A stretch of 64,000 bases of DNA from Devosia sp. 67-54. Its GTDB lineage: Bacteria; Pseudomonadota; Alphaproteobacteria; Rhizobiales; Devosiaceae. Where the stretch lies: positions 372,001 through 436,000 of the forward strand of contig NZ_MKVA01000005.1 of the NCBI RefSeq assembly GCF_001899075.1. The letters are read 5' to 3'. Positions 27,271 to 34,629 of the stretch are shown one piece after another. Within the stretch, counting starts at the first letter, position 1. Each line of letters begins with the position of its first letter. Under the pieces are notes generated by a model. It had not been told where the DNA came from. It saw only the letters and a program-made list of their open reading frames with translations, and did no database searches. A program made the translations under genes and the position numbers.

Positions 27271-27993
27271 ATGCTCGTTCCCGTCACCGATGTCGATATC
27301 CGCTTCGTCGCGGAACCGTGGCCGGTGCCCGCGGCGCTGCGCGCCCAGGTGCCGGCGATCTGGGCGCGGCTCGTCGCCGCCAATCCGCATCTGTGGGACG
27401 GCCGCATCCTCGGCGTCTCCGGCGTCGGCGGCGGTCCGCCGCGGGTCGATGCGAGCGGGGTGCTGCGCGGCGAGGCGCGCGAGGACAGCTTTTCGGCCTT
27501 CATGGCGTGGCGCGACCTCGGCTGGCCCGAGATCGGGCTGCGCAACCTCTTCGGCTCGGCCGTGGTGATCTCCGCCGACGGTGCGGTGCTGCTCGGCCGG
27601 ATGGGCGGCACCACCGCCAATGCCGGCCAGATCTATCCGCCCGCCGGCTCGCTCGAGCCCGGCGACATCGTCGACGGGCGGGTCGACGTCTTCGCGTCGC
27701 TGGCGCGCGAGCTCGGCGAGGAAACCGGCCTCGTCGCCGCCGAGGCGCAAGCCGGCGCCAGCTTCGCGATCTTCGACGGGCCGCGCATCTCGGTGGCGCG
27801 CGCCCTGCATTTCCCGCTGCCGGCGGCAGAGCTGGCGGCGCGTGTCCGCGCCAATCTCGCGGCGCAGCTCGAGCGCGAGCTGGCCGATATCGTGGTGGTC
27901 CGCACCACCGCCGACCTCGCCGCCGCCGGCCCGTTCCCGCCCTATGTCGGCGAGATCGTCGACGCCGTCGCCGCCAGCCGCTTCGGGCCCTAG
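27271..27993 (+). CDS. NUDIX hydrolase-like protein
   Basis: A 240-residue protein with a C-terminal NUDIX fold: YPPAGSLEPGDIVDGRVDVF then ASLARELGEETGLV. The RELGEETGL core of the Nudix box (REUxEExGU) is intact, but the upstream GX5E part is not well matched because of the extended LEPGDIVDG loop. The N-terminal 100 residues (RFVAEPWPVPAALRAQVPAI) resemble the accessory region of NUDIX proteins that act on nucleotide-sugar or CoA derivatives. Substrate unknown. It lies 47 bases after ilvC. Confidence 0.8.
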   Translation: MLVPVTDVDIRFVAEPWPVPAALRAQVPAIWARLVAANPHLWDGRILGVSGVGGGPPRVDASGVLRGEAREDSFSAFMAWRDLGWPEIGLRNLFGSAVVISADGAVLLGRMGGTTANAGQIYPPAGSLEPGDIVDGRVDVFASLARELGEETGLVAAEAQAGASFAIFDGPRISVARALHFPLPAAELAARVRANLAAQLERELADIVVVRTTADLAAAGPFPPYVGEIVDAVAASRFGP

Positions 27994-27999
27994 ACAGGC

Positions 28000-28027
28000 G
28001 AAGGGCCCCGCTGCTGCGGAGCCCTTC
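28000..28027. terminator. Hairpin between convergent NUDIX and DUF1127 genes
   Basis: Outer stem GAAGGGC (28000-28006) with GCCCTTC (28021-28027), inner stem CCGC/GCGG with a TGCT loop. It lies just after the NUDIX stop and 30 bases beyond the DUF1127 stop. T-runs are weak on both strands; bidirectional use is possible. Confidence 0.5.
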
Positions 28028-28056
28028 AGATGCGTGTCCCGCGGGTAAGGCGGGGA

Positions 28057-28230
28057 CTACTCATGCGTACGGTGTCCGCGGCCGTGTGCGGTCCGCGATC
28101 CGAACATCATCTGCTTGAGGTCGGAGCGGGAGACGCCGATGTCACGCAGCATGCGGTCGTCGAACTGCAAGAGGTCGGCATAGGTACGGCGCTTTTCCGA
28201 ACGGCGGAAAAGCGAAGAGAACAGGTTCAT
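28057..28230 (-). CDS. DUF1127 small protein
   Basis: A 57-residue protein, MNLFSSLFRRSEKRRTYADL, with the DUF1127 core LLQFDDRMLRDIGVSRSDL in the middle and a basic, His/Arg-rich tail (SRTAHGRGHRTHE). Small Arg-rich DUF1127 proteins are widespread in alphaproteobacteria and have been linked to RNA turnover and phosphate or carbon responses in some species. The chosen ATG at 28230 is immediately upstream of the conserved part; the longer frame adds no recognisable sequence. Confidence 0.9.
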   Translation of the reverse strand: MNLFSSLFRRSEKRRTYADLLQFDDRMLRDIGVSRSDLKQMMFGSRTAHGRGHRTHE

Positions 28231-28419
28231 TTCGCGTCGTCCTGGCTGGAGGGGAGGATCGCCACCCCGGCGATCGATGGCGCGGCTTATGCGCATCGAC
28301 CGATGAACGCGGCATGAACGCACCCGCTACAGGCTTAACGCCCGGTAAACGCCGCAAGAACGTCGTTTCGCGCCGCCCGCTCCGTGCTATCACGGCGCGG
28401 CACGAACAGGGGAGCAAGC

Positions 28420-28917
28420 ATGTCGAGGCAAGACGACGTCCGGCTGGTGATCGAGCAGGAAAAGGCGCTGGTGTTCACCGAATTCGACGAGGCGGTGGCC
28501 TTCCGCATCGGCTCGGCGCTGCGCGACACGGCGCTCGCCCAAGGCCTCGGCATCGTCGCCGACGTCCGCACCTGGGAACGGCCGCTGTTCTACATGGCGC
28601 TGCCCGGCACCACCGGCGACAATCCGCACTGGGTGCGGCGCAAGGCCAATCTGGTGCAGCGGGTGGCCAAGAGCTCGTACCGGGTGGTGCTCGAAAAGAC
28701 CTGGGAGGGTGACACCTTCCCGCCGCGGCGCGCCTTCGACGACCGGGAGATGGCGCTCGCCGGCGGCAGCTTCCCGATCCGCGTCAGGGGCGCCGGGATG
28801 ATCGGCGCCGTCACCGTGTCCGGCCTGCACGAGCGCGACGACCACCGGCTGGTGGTCGAGGCGCTCTGCGACGAGCTCGGGCTGGATCGGACAGCGCTCG
28901 CCCTGCCGCCGCTTTGA
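28420..28917 (+). CDS. HbpS-like/UPF0303 heme-degrading-domain protein
   Basis: A 165-residue protein of the PF03928-type family (formerly DUF336; UPF0303 subgroup). Typical segments: AVAFRIGSALRDTALAQGLG, IVADVRTWERPLFYMALPGT, DNPHWVRRKANLVQRVAKSS and the glycine-rich AGGSFPIRVRGAGMIGAVTV, SGLHERDDHRLVVEAL. Members form octamers; some bind heme, but enzymatic activity is not established for this subgroup. RBS AGGGGAGC lies 5 bases before the ATG. Confidence 0.87.
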   Translation: MSRQDDVRLVIEQEKALVFTEFDEAVAFRIGSALRDTALAQGLGIVADVRTWERPLFYMALPGTTGDNPHWVRRKANLVQRVAKSSYRVVLEKTWEGDTFPPRRAFDDREMALAGGSFPIRVRGAGMIGAVTVSGLHERDDHRLVVEALCDELGLDRTALALPPL

Positions 28918-28983
28918 TCGAAAGGCTTGCTTGACAGCGGCCGGTGCTTGCCGCACCCGCTATGCCTCCGGGGGAGCGACGCG

Positions 28984-29871
28984 ATGAAACTCGACTATCT
29001 GCTGCTGGACGTCTTCACGCGCGACAAGCTGCACGGCAATCCGCTGGCCGTGGTGCTGCGCGCCGACGGCCTGCTCGACGACCAGATGCAGCGCATCGCC
29101 GCCGAGTTCAACCTGAGCGAGACGGTGTTCATCGGCACACCGCGGGCCGAACGGCACAGCGCCGGAGTGCGCATCTTTACGCCCAAGGTCGAGCTGCCCT
29201 TCGCCGGCCACCCCACGGTCGGCGCCGCGGTGGTGCTCGGGCTCGAGACGCGCAGCAGCGCCATCCGCATCGAGGAAAAGATCGGCGTCATCACCTGCGT
29301 CATCGAGCGGATCGACAAGCATCGCGGCCACGCCCGCTTCGCCCTGCCGCATCTGCCGGCTGCCGCCGGCACGCCGCCCGACAGGACGCAATTGGCGCTG
29401 AGCCTCGGCATCGAGCCGGACGAGATCGGCTTCGGCTTCCACAAGCCGTCGGTGTATTCGGCCGGCGTCATCTTCTACCTGGTGCCGGTGCGCTCGCCGG
29501 CGGTGCTGGCGCGGCTGCAGCCGCAGCCGCGCGGCTGGAGCGAAATCTTCCCGCTCGGCCACCATTCCGTCTACGCCTACACCGAGGCGGTGGACGAGGA
29601 CGGCGTCGACTTCGCGGCGCGCATGTTCTCGCCGGGCATGGGGCTGGGCGAGGATCCGGCGACCGGCGCCGCCGCTGCGGCGCTGATCGGCGAACTGGCG
29701 CAGGATGCGGCCAGCGGCCAGACCGAATATGTGCTGCGCCAGGGCCGCGAGATGGGCCGGCCCAGCCGCATCACCATCCAGATCCGCAAGGACGGCGACA
29801 CGCTGACCCATGGCGGCATCGGCGGCGACGCGGTGATCGTCGGACAGGGGAGCCTCGACCTCGACGACTGA
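28984..29871 (+). CDS. PhzF-family isomerase/epimerase-like protein
   Basis: A 295-residue two-domain protein with the diaminopimelate-epimerase fold. The PhzF catalytic Glu lies in EFNLSETVFIG; substrate-binding motifs ELPFAGHPTVGAAVVLG and GLGEDPATGAAAAALIG are intact; N-terminal LDVFTRDKLHGNPLAVVL is diagnostic. No phenazine genes are present, so the role is unassigned, as for most PhzF homologues. GGGGGAGCGACGCG precedes the ATG. It is convergent with the GNAT gene, with a gap of 5 bases. Confidence 0.92.
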   Translation: MKLDYLLLDVFTRDKLHGNPLAVVLRADGLLDDQMQRIAAEFNLSETVFIGTPRAERHSAGVRIFTPKVELPFAGHPTVGAAVVLGLETRSSAIRIEEKIGVITCVIERIDKHRGHARFALPHLPAAAGTPPDRTQLALSLGIEPDEIGFGFHKPSVYSAGVIFYLVPVRSPAVLARLQPQPRGWSEIFPLGHHSVYAYTEAVDEDGVDFAARMFSPGMGLGEDPATGAAAAALIGELAQDAASGQTEYVLRQGREMGRPSRITIQIRKDGDTLTHGGIGGDAVIVGQGSLDLDD

Positions 29872-29876
29872 GCCCG

Positions 29877-30332
29877 TCAGGCCACCGGCCGTTCGAGGAA
29901 CACGATGTGGTAGCCCGCCGGCGTCACCTGTTCGGCCACCTCGACGAAGCCGAGATGGGCGTAGAGGGCGCGGTTCCTGGTCATCGCCACATTGGTGAAG
30001 AGCGTCAGTTTCGGCCGCCGCTCGCGGCGCGCCGCGGCTTCGGCGAAATCCAGCAGCGCATGCAGCAGGCCGTGCCCCTGCGCCTCGGGGGCGACGGCGA
30101 GGTTGAAGATGTGCACCGCCTCGGGCTCGATCTGCATGGTCATCGCCCCGAGCAGCCGGCCGTCCTCCTCGAGCACGAACAGTTCGCTCGCGGCGACGCG
30201 GGCCGCTTGATCGTCGTCCATCGGGCGCGGCCGCCGGCCGCCCAGCAGCGGTACGTAGTGGCGATAGGCGGCGTCGATCAGGGCGACGACGGCGTCGATG
30301 TCGGCGGCTGTGGCGGGGCGGAGCAGGGGCAT
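29877..30332 (-). CDS. GNAT-family N-acetyltransferase
   Basis: A 151-residue acetyltransferase. N-terminal RPATAADIDAVVALIDAAYR, then acceptor-side strands, and the acetyl-CoA binding motif A as FNLAVAPEAQGHGLLHALLD, motif B as LYAHLGFVEVAEQV. The substrate cannot be told. It overlaps no neighbour; its start is 60 bases from the divergent small membrane-protein gene. Confidence 0.88.
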   Translation of the reverse strand: MPLLRPATAADIDAVVALIDAAYRHYVPLLGGRRPRPMDDDQAARVAASELFVLEEDGRLLGAMTMQIEPEAVHIFNLAVAPEAQGHGLLHALLDFAEAAARRERRPKLTLFTNVAMTRNRALYAHLGFVEVAEQVTPAGYHIVFLERPVA

Positions 30333-30391
30333 CGGCTTTCCGTTCGGCGGCGGCGAGCCTAGTATCCGCCCGCCGCGGAGGGGAGACTCGC

Positions 30392-30820
30392 ATGGAGATC
30401 GTCAACAACCTGCTGTTCTGGCTGCATTTCGCCGGCCTGGCGCTGGGCGGCGTCGCGACCTTCGGGCTGCCGGTGGTCGGCCGGCAGATGCCCATGGCGA
30501 CGGCGGAGACCCGCCCGGTGCTGTTCACGGTGGCGCGCGGCTTGACCTCGCTCGGGCGCGCCGGGTTCGGCGTGCTGCTGGTCACCGGCCTGCTGCTGTT
30601 CTGGCTCAAATGGAACGGCAACGCTCCGTCGATGGCGTGGTTCGGCGCCAAGATGGCGCTGGTGCTGCTGCTGTTGATCCTGCTGATCGTCGCCGGCCTC
30701 ACCTCCAGGCGCGCCGAGGCGGGCGACCGGGCTGCGGGCCGGCGCATGCCGATGCTGAGCGCCATCGGCGTCGTGCTGCTGCTGGGCGTCCTGCTCTGCG
30801 CCGTATTCGCCTTCAATTAG
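30392..30820 (+). CDS. Four-helix inner-membrane protein of unknown function
   Basis: A 142-residue hydrophobic protein with about four transmembrane segments: NLLFWLHFAGLALGGVATFG, GFGVLLVTGLLLFWLKW, MALVLLLLILLIVAGLT and LSAIGVVLLLGVLLCAVFAF. A conserved-looking HF in the first helix and GR in loop 1 recall DUF2269/CopD-like small membrane proteins (compare the gene at 63716). RBS GAGGGGAGACTCGC precedes the ATG. It ends 72 bases before the leuA leader peptide. Confidence 0.8.
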   Translation: MEIVNNLLFWLHFAGLALGGVATFGLPVVGRQMPMATAETRPVLFTVARGLTSLGRAGFGVLLVTGLLLFWLKWNGNAPSMAWFGAKMALVLLLLILLIVAGLTSRRAEAGDRAAGRRMPMLSAIGVVLLLGVLLCAVFAFN

Positions 30821-30840
30821 AGGCATTTGCGACGGGCGGC

Positions 30841-30869
30841 TTGCCAAAGCAATTCGATTCACGCAGTAT
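30841..30869 (+). promoter_or_regulatory. Possible promoter of the leuA leader transcript
   Basis: TTGCCA at 30841-30846, then 17 bases, then CAGTAT at 30864-30869. Both hexamers match consensus only partly. The position, 24 bases upstream of the leader peptide's ATG, is right. Confidence 0.35.
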
Positions 30870-30892
30870 GGGCTTAGTTAGGAACCCAGCCA

Positions 30893-31018
30893 ATGAAGCG
30901 CGCTCGCGCCATTGCCATCGCCCAGGCAGAACAGCAGGCCCGTGAGGCCCGTCTGCTGCTGGCGGCTGGCCTGCTGCTGCTTCCCGCGCTGCTTCTTCTC
31001 CTTCTTATTGGCCCCTGA
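30893..31018 (+). CDS. Leucine-rich leader peptide (leuA attenuator)
   Basis: A 41-residue frame, ATG to TGA. The first 20 residues are basic and Ala/Gln/Glu/Arg-rich; the second half holds 13 leucines in runs of 3, 4 and 6 (LLLAAGLLLLPALLLLLLIG). Codons include both CTG and CTT/CTC, so several leucine tRNAs would be sampled. TAGGA lies about 9 bases before the ATG. It ends 129 bases before leuA, and hairpins follow. This composition and position are those of a leucine-sensing leader peptide; a small membrane protein is the alternative. Confidence 0.82.
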   Translation: MKRARAIAIAQAEQQAREARLLLAAGLLLLPALLLLLLIGP

Positions 31019-31027
31019 GTACCGGCG

Positions 31028-31129
31028 GTCCGCCCTAGGCGCGGACGGGTGGTCAGGGGAGCACGACTGAGAGCCGAACAAGTGATTTGTCCGGCCGTTT
31101 GGGTTTGAGCCAGAGGCTCGCCCCGGCCG
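31028..31129 (+). promoter_or_regulatory. Hairpin region between leader peptide and leuA
   Basis: Hairpin 1: GTCCGC/GCGGAC with one bulge (31028-31046). Hairpin 2: an outer CGGCCG pair (31092-31097 with 31124-31129) enclosing GAGCC-AGA-GGCTC (31107-31119). A second GAGCC at 31071-31075 could pair with the same GGCTC, so two exclusive folds are possible. Hairpin 2 ends 6 bases before the leuA RBS (AGGAAG). No T-run follows, so control may be by Rho, by RBS access or by an unrecognised terminator. Confidence 0.5.
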
Positions 31130-31147
31130 CGGGATAGGAAGACCGAG

Positions 31148-32719
31148 ATGACCACCACGACCACCGACAGCAACAAAGACCACGTCTTCATCTTCGACAC
31201 CACGCTGCGCGACGGCGAGCAGAGCCCGGGCGCCACGATGACGCTCGAGGAGAAGCTGCAGGTCGCCGAAGCACTCGACGAGATGGGCGTCGACATCATC
31301 GAAGCGGGCTTCCCCATCGCCTCCAACGGCGATTTCGAGGCCGTGGTCGCCGTCGCCAAGCAGGTCAGAAATTCGGTCGTCGCCGGGCTCGCCCGCGCCA
31401 TCCCGGCCGACATCGCGCGCGCCGGCGAAGCGGTGCGGCACGCCCGGCAGGGCCGCATCCACACCTTCGTTTCCACCTCGCCGATCCACCTCGCACACCA
31501 GATGAAGAAATCCGAAGAGGAGGTGCTGGAGATCATTGGCGCCACGGTGACGCAGGCGCGCAATCTGATCGACGACATCGAGTGGAGCGCGATGGACGCG
31601 ACGCGCACGCCGATCGACTATCTCAGGCGCTGCTGCGAGCTGGCGATCAAGTCCGGCGCCACCACCATCAACATCCCCGACACCGTCGGCTACGCGGTGC
31701 CCGAGGAATATTTCACGCTGATCAAGACGCTGCGCGAGACGGTGCCGGGCGGCGACAAGGTGATCTGGTCGACGCATTGCCACAACGATCTCGGGCTGGC
31801 GGTGGCCAATTCGCTGGCCGGCGTGAGGGCCGGGGCGCGGCAGGTCGAATGCACCATCAACGGCCTCGGCGAGCGCGCCGGCAATGCCGCGCTCGAGGAG
31901 ATCGTCATGGCGCTGCGCACCCGCGCCGACGCCATGCCCTACAATACCGGCATCGAGTCGACGCATCTGGCGCGGGCCAGCAAGATCGTCTCGGCGGCGG
32001 CGAATTTCCCGGTGCAGTACAACAAGGCGATCGTGGGCAAGAACGCCTTCGCGCATGAAAGCGGCATCCACCAGGACGGCATGCTGAAGAACGCCGAGAC
32101 CTACGAGATCATGACCCCCGCCAGCGTCGGCATCAAGGAAACGACGCTGGTGATGGGCAAGCATTCGGGCCGCGCCGCGTTCAAGGACAAGCTGCGCGAG
32201 CTGGGCTACGACCTCGGCGACAACGCCTTCCAGGAGGCGTTCGTGCGCTTCAAGGATCTCGCCGACCGCAAGAAGCACGTCTACGACGCCGATATCGTGG
32301 CGCTGGTCGACGACGAAGCGGGGTCGGTCGACGACCGCATCAAGCTGGTCGACATGGAGGTGGTCAGCAAGACCGGCGGCGTGCATCGCTGCACCCTCAC
32401 GGTGATGATCGACGGCGACAGGCGGACGGTGAGCTTCGACGGCACCGGCTCGGTCGACGCCATCTTCAACGCCGTCAAGCAGGTCGTCGGCATGGACCCG
32501 CATCTGGTGCTCTACGCCGTCGACGGCGTCACCGGCGGCACCGACGCGCAGGCGAGCGCGCATGTGCGACTCGAGCACAATGGCCGCATCGCCTCGGGCA
32601 ACGCCGCCGAGCCCGACACGCTCGTCGCTTCGGCGCGCGCCTATCTCAACGCCGTCAATCGGCTGATGATCGAGCGCGGCGCGGCGGCGCAGGGCGCCAT
32701 GGAAAGCGCGGCGAGCTGA
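31148..32719 (+). CDS. leuA: 2-Isopropylmalate synthase
   Basis: A 523-residue enzyme condensing acetyl-CoA with 2-ketoisovalerate, the first committed step of leucine synthesis. The HMGL-like barrel starts IFDTTLRDGEQSPGATM, with metal-binding STHCHNDLGLAVANSLAG and GERAGNAALEE; the flexible region has AFAHESGIHQDGMLK and MGKHSGRAAFKDKL. The C-terminal regulatory LeuA-dimer domain (about residues 380-510) carries leucine feedback. Length fits the long bacterial form. RBS AGGAAG is 6 bases before the ATG. It follows a leucine-rich leader. Confidence 0.97.
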   Translation: MTTTTTDSNKDHVFIFDTTLRDGEQSPGATMTLEEKLQVAEALDEMGVDIIEAGFPIASNGDFEAVVAVAKQVRNSVVAGLARAIPADIARAGEAVRHARQGRIHTFVSTSPIHLAHQMKKSEEEVLEIIGATVTQARNLIDDIEWSAMDATRTPIDYLRRCCELAIKSGATTINIPDTVGYAVPEEYFTLIKTLRETVPGGDKVIWSTHCHNDLGLAVANSLAGVRAGARQVECTINGLGERAGNAALEEIVMALRTRADAMPYNTGIESTHLARASKIVSAAANFPVQYNKAIVGKNAFAHESGIHQDGMLKNAETYEIMTPASVGIKETTLVMGKHSGRAAFKDKLRELGYDLGDNAFQEAFVRFKDLADRKKHVYDADIVALVDDEAGSVDDRIKLVDMEVVSKTGGVHRCTLTVMIDGDRRTVSFDGTGSVDAIFNAVKQVVGMDPHLVLYAVDGVTGGTDAQASAHVRLEHNGRIASGNAAEPDTLVASARAYLNAVNRLMIERGAAAQGAMESAAS

Positions 32720-32724
32720 TCGCG

Positions 32725-33492
32725 TTGGCGGCCTATCCGCACAACCGCCTGAAGCAGCGGCTCGGCGCCGGCACTCCGGCGCTGGGCTTCTGGCTCAGCC
32801 TCAACAGCCTGCCGCTCACCGAAATGGCCGCCGGCGCCGGCTGGGACTGGCTGCTCCTCGACATGGAGCACGCCGTCTACACCGACGAGACGGTGGAGCG
32901 GCATGTGCTGGCCGCCCGCCACGGCGGCGACGCCGAGCTGGTGGTGCGCCTTCCCTCGCTCGATGCGGCGCTGGCGAAGCGGCTGCTCGATGCGGGCGTG
33001 CGCAGCTTCATGTTCCCGTTCGTCGAGACCGTCGCCGAGGCGGAGCTGGCGGTCCGGTCGACGCGCTATCCGCCCGCCGGCATCCGCGGCTTTTCCGGCG
33101 CGACGCGGGCCAACCGCTACGGCCGCGACGCCGGCTATCTCACAAGCTACGCCGACGACGTCTGCGTCATCATCCAGATCGAGACGCCACAGGCGATCGC
33201 CAACATCCCGGCCTACGGCAGGATCGACGGCGTCGACGCCATGCTGATCGGCGCCAACGATCTCGCCGCCAATATGGGCCATCTCGGCGACACCCGGCAT
33301 CCCGACGTGATCGCGGCGGTGTCGGGGGCAGGGCGCGCCATCCGGCAGGCCGGCAAGGCCTCGGGCTTCCAGTTCTTCGACGAGCGCGCCAGGACGCTGC
33401 TCGCCGAGGGCTTCACGCTCGCCGCGGTGGCCGGCGACCTCCACACTGTCGCCACCGGCATGGCCGCGCGGCTGGGCGAGCTCGCGAAATAA
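32725..33492 (+). CDS. HpcH/HpaI-family aldolase
   Basis: A 255-residue class II aldolase-type TIM barrel. Signatures: LGFWLSLNSLPLTEMAAGAG, the catalytic-His segment WLLLDMEHAVYTDE, VVRLPS with the pyruvate-binding Arg, IRGFSGATRANRYGR, VIIQIETPQAI with the metal-binding Glu, and GANDLAANMG with the metal Asp. Family members cleave 2-keto-3-deoxy or 4-hydroxy-2-oxo acids to pyruvate and an aldehyde. The start is TTG, 5 bases after the leuA stop, suggesting coupled translation with leuA although the pathways differ. Confidence 0.88.
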   Translation: MAAYPHNRLKQRLGAGTPALGFWLSLNSLPLTEMAAGAGWDWLLLDMEHAVYTDETVERHVLAARHGGDAELVVRLPSLDAALAKRLLDAGVRSFMFPFVETVAEAELAVRSTRYPPAGIRGFSGATRANRYGRDAGYLTSYADDVCVIIQIETPQAIANIPAYGRIDGVDAMLIGANDLAANMGHLGDTRHPDVIAAVSGAGRAIRQAGKASGFQFFDERARTLLAEGFTLAAVAGDLHTVATGMAARLGELAK

Positions 33493-33499
33493 CCCCCGG

Positions 33500-34366
33500 C
33501 TATTTGCTGGCCGGCAGGTCCGGGGCCTGCGTGCCGGTGAGTGCCACGTGCGGGTCGGAGGCTTCCTTCACCTCGGCGACGCCGCCGTCGCCTTCGGCCA
33601 GCATGCGGTTGATGCCGAGCTTGGCCGCCTCGGTTAGGTCGCGCAGCACGGTGCGGTAGTTCGGCGTCTTCACCCAGACGCGCATCTTGAGCGTCACCGT
33701 GGCGGTGCCGAAGCCGTCGACGAACACCGTCGCCTCCGGGTCGGGCAGCACGCGCCTGTCGTGCGCGGCGATGGCCAGCAGGGTCTTGCGGGCGCGGCTG
33801 ATATTGGCGGAATCGGGGATGGTGACGTCGACGTCGATGCGTCGATGCGGCTCGCGGCTGTGGTTGGTGATGGGGCCGTTCCACAGCCGGTTGTTGTTGG
33901 TGAAGACGTAGAGCCCGCTGGTCGAGCGCAGCCGCGTGCCGAACAGGCCGATCTCAACCACTTCGCCCTCGACGCCGTCGCCCTTGATGTATTCGCCCAC
34001 CGCCACCGGGCGAATCCAGGCGAGCATGATGCCGGCGGCGACGTTGCTGAGGGTGCTCTGCAGCGCCAGCGCCAGGGCCAGCGAGGTGGTGCCGATCACC
34101 GTGAGGATCGAGGTCGTGGGCACGCCGACGAAGCCGAGCGCGGTGATCGCCGCGACGATCAGGATGGCGTAGCGCACCGTCTGGCCGAGCAATGGCGCCA
34201 GGGTGACCATCGAGGGGGCGCCGATGCGCGGCAGCCACGAGCGCACCGCGTGCTGCGCCAGTCCGGCCACGAAAATCCCCACCGCCAGGGCGGCGGCGGC
34301 ACCGAGAATCGGCAGCAGGAAGCCGGTCCAGGTGGCTGGGTTCTCAAGCGAAAAGGGAAGGTGCAT
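33500..34366 (-). CDS. Small-conductance mechanosensitive channel (MscS family)
   Basis: A 288-residue inner-membrane channel. Three transmembrane helices lie in the first 125 residues; the pore helix TM3 shows the Ala/Gly pattern TTSLALALALQSTLSNVAAG followed by IMLAWIRPVAVGEYIKGDGV and the beta domain FGTRLRSTSGLYVFTNNNRL and WNGPITNHSREP. Size is that of the core MscS. I chose the ATG at 34366 (MHLPFSLENPATW); an in-frame ATG 10 codons earlier is possible. Confidence 0.92.
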   Translation of the reverse strand: MHLPFSLENPATWTGFLLPILGAAAALAVGIFVAGLAQHAVRSWLPRIGAPSMVTLAPLLGQTVRYAILIVAAITALGFVGVPTTSILTVIGTTSLALALALQSTLSNVAAGIMLAWIRPVAVGEYIKGDGVEGEVVEIGLFGTRLRSTSGLYVFTNNNRLWNGPITNHSREPHRRIDVDVTIPDSANISRARKTLLAIAAHDRRVLPDPEATVFVDGFGTATVTLKMRVWVKTPNYRTVLRDLTEAAKLGINRMLAEGDGGVAEVKEASDPHVALTGTQAPDLPASK

Positions 34367-34482
34367 GAAGAATTTCCGGGGCCCGTTTCGACGCAACGCC
34401 CGACATCATTGCCGCAGCGGCGAGAAAGTGCCAAGCGCTGCTGGACACGCTCCTATGCCTCTGCTAGTGACCCGCCCGGATC

Positions 34483-34558
34483 GGGCGGCTAGCTCAGCTG
34501 GTAGAGCAAGCGACTCTTAATCGCTGGGTCCGGGGTTCGAGTCCCCGGCCGCCCACCA
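34483..34558 (+). tRNA. tRNA-Lys (anticodon CTT)
   Basis: A 76-nt cloverleaf: acceptor arms GGGCGGC and GCCGCCC, D-loop AGCTCAGCTGGTAGAGC, anticodon stem AGCGA/TCGCT around loop CTCTTAA, giving anticodon CTT. The T arm is CCGGGGTTCGAGTCCCCGG, with discriminator A and an encoded CCA. No integrase or att-like duplication is seen nearby. Confidence 0.97.
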
Positions 34559-34592
34559 ATCCCTTCGCATCGTTGCATTGCCCGCGCCGCGG

Positions 34593-34606
34593 TTAACGGA
34601 CGTTAA
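34593..34606 (+). promoter_or_regulatory. TTAA-N6-TTAA element upstream of the fliK-like gene
   Basis: GTTAACGGACGTTAAC lies 24 bases before the ATG. It resembles a CtrA box (TTAA-N7-TTAA) but the spacer is 6 rather than 7, so binding is doubtful. It is also an inverted repeat of two GTTAAC units. Confidence 0.3.
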
Positions 34607-34629
34607 CCCGAATCCGGCAGGGTCTGGCA

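Noticed and set aside
28336-28354. CtrA-like TTAA-N7-TAAA between the DUF1127 and HbpS-like genes
   Set aside because: The second half departs from TTAA, and nothing else links these genes to the cell cycle.
28984-29871. Phenazine biosynthesis locus
   Set aside because: PhzF homologues are common outside phenazine producers and no other phz gene is present.
34483-34558. tRNA-Lys as an integration site
   Set aside because: No integrase, no duplicated tRNA 3' end and no mobile genes in the following 30 kb.
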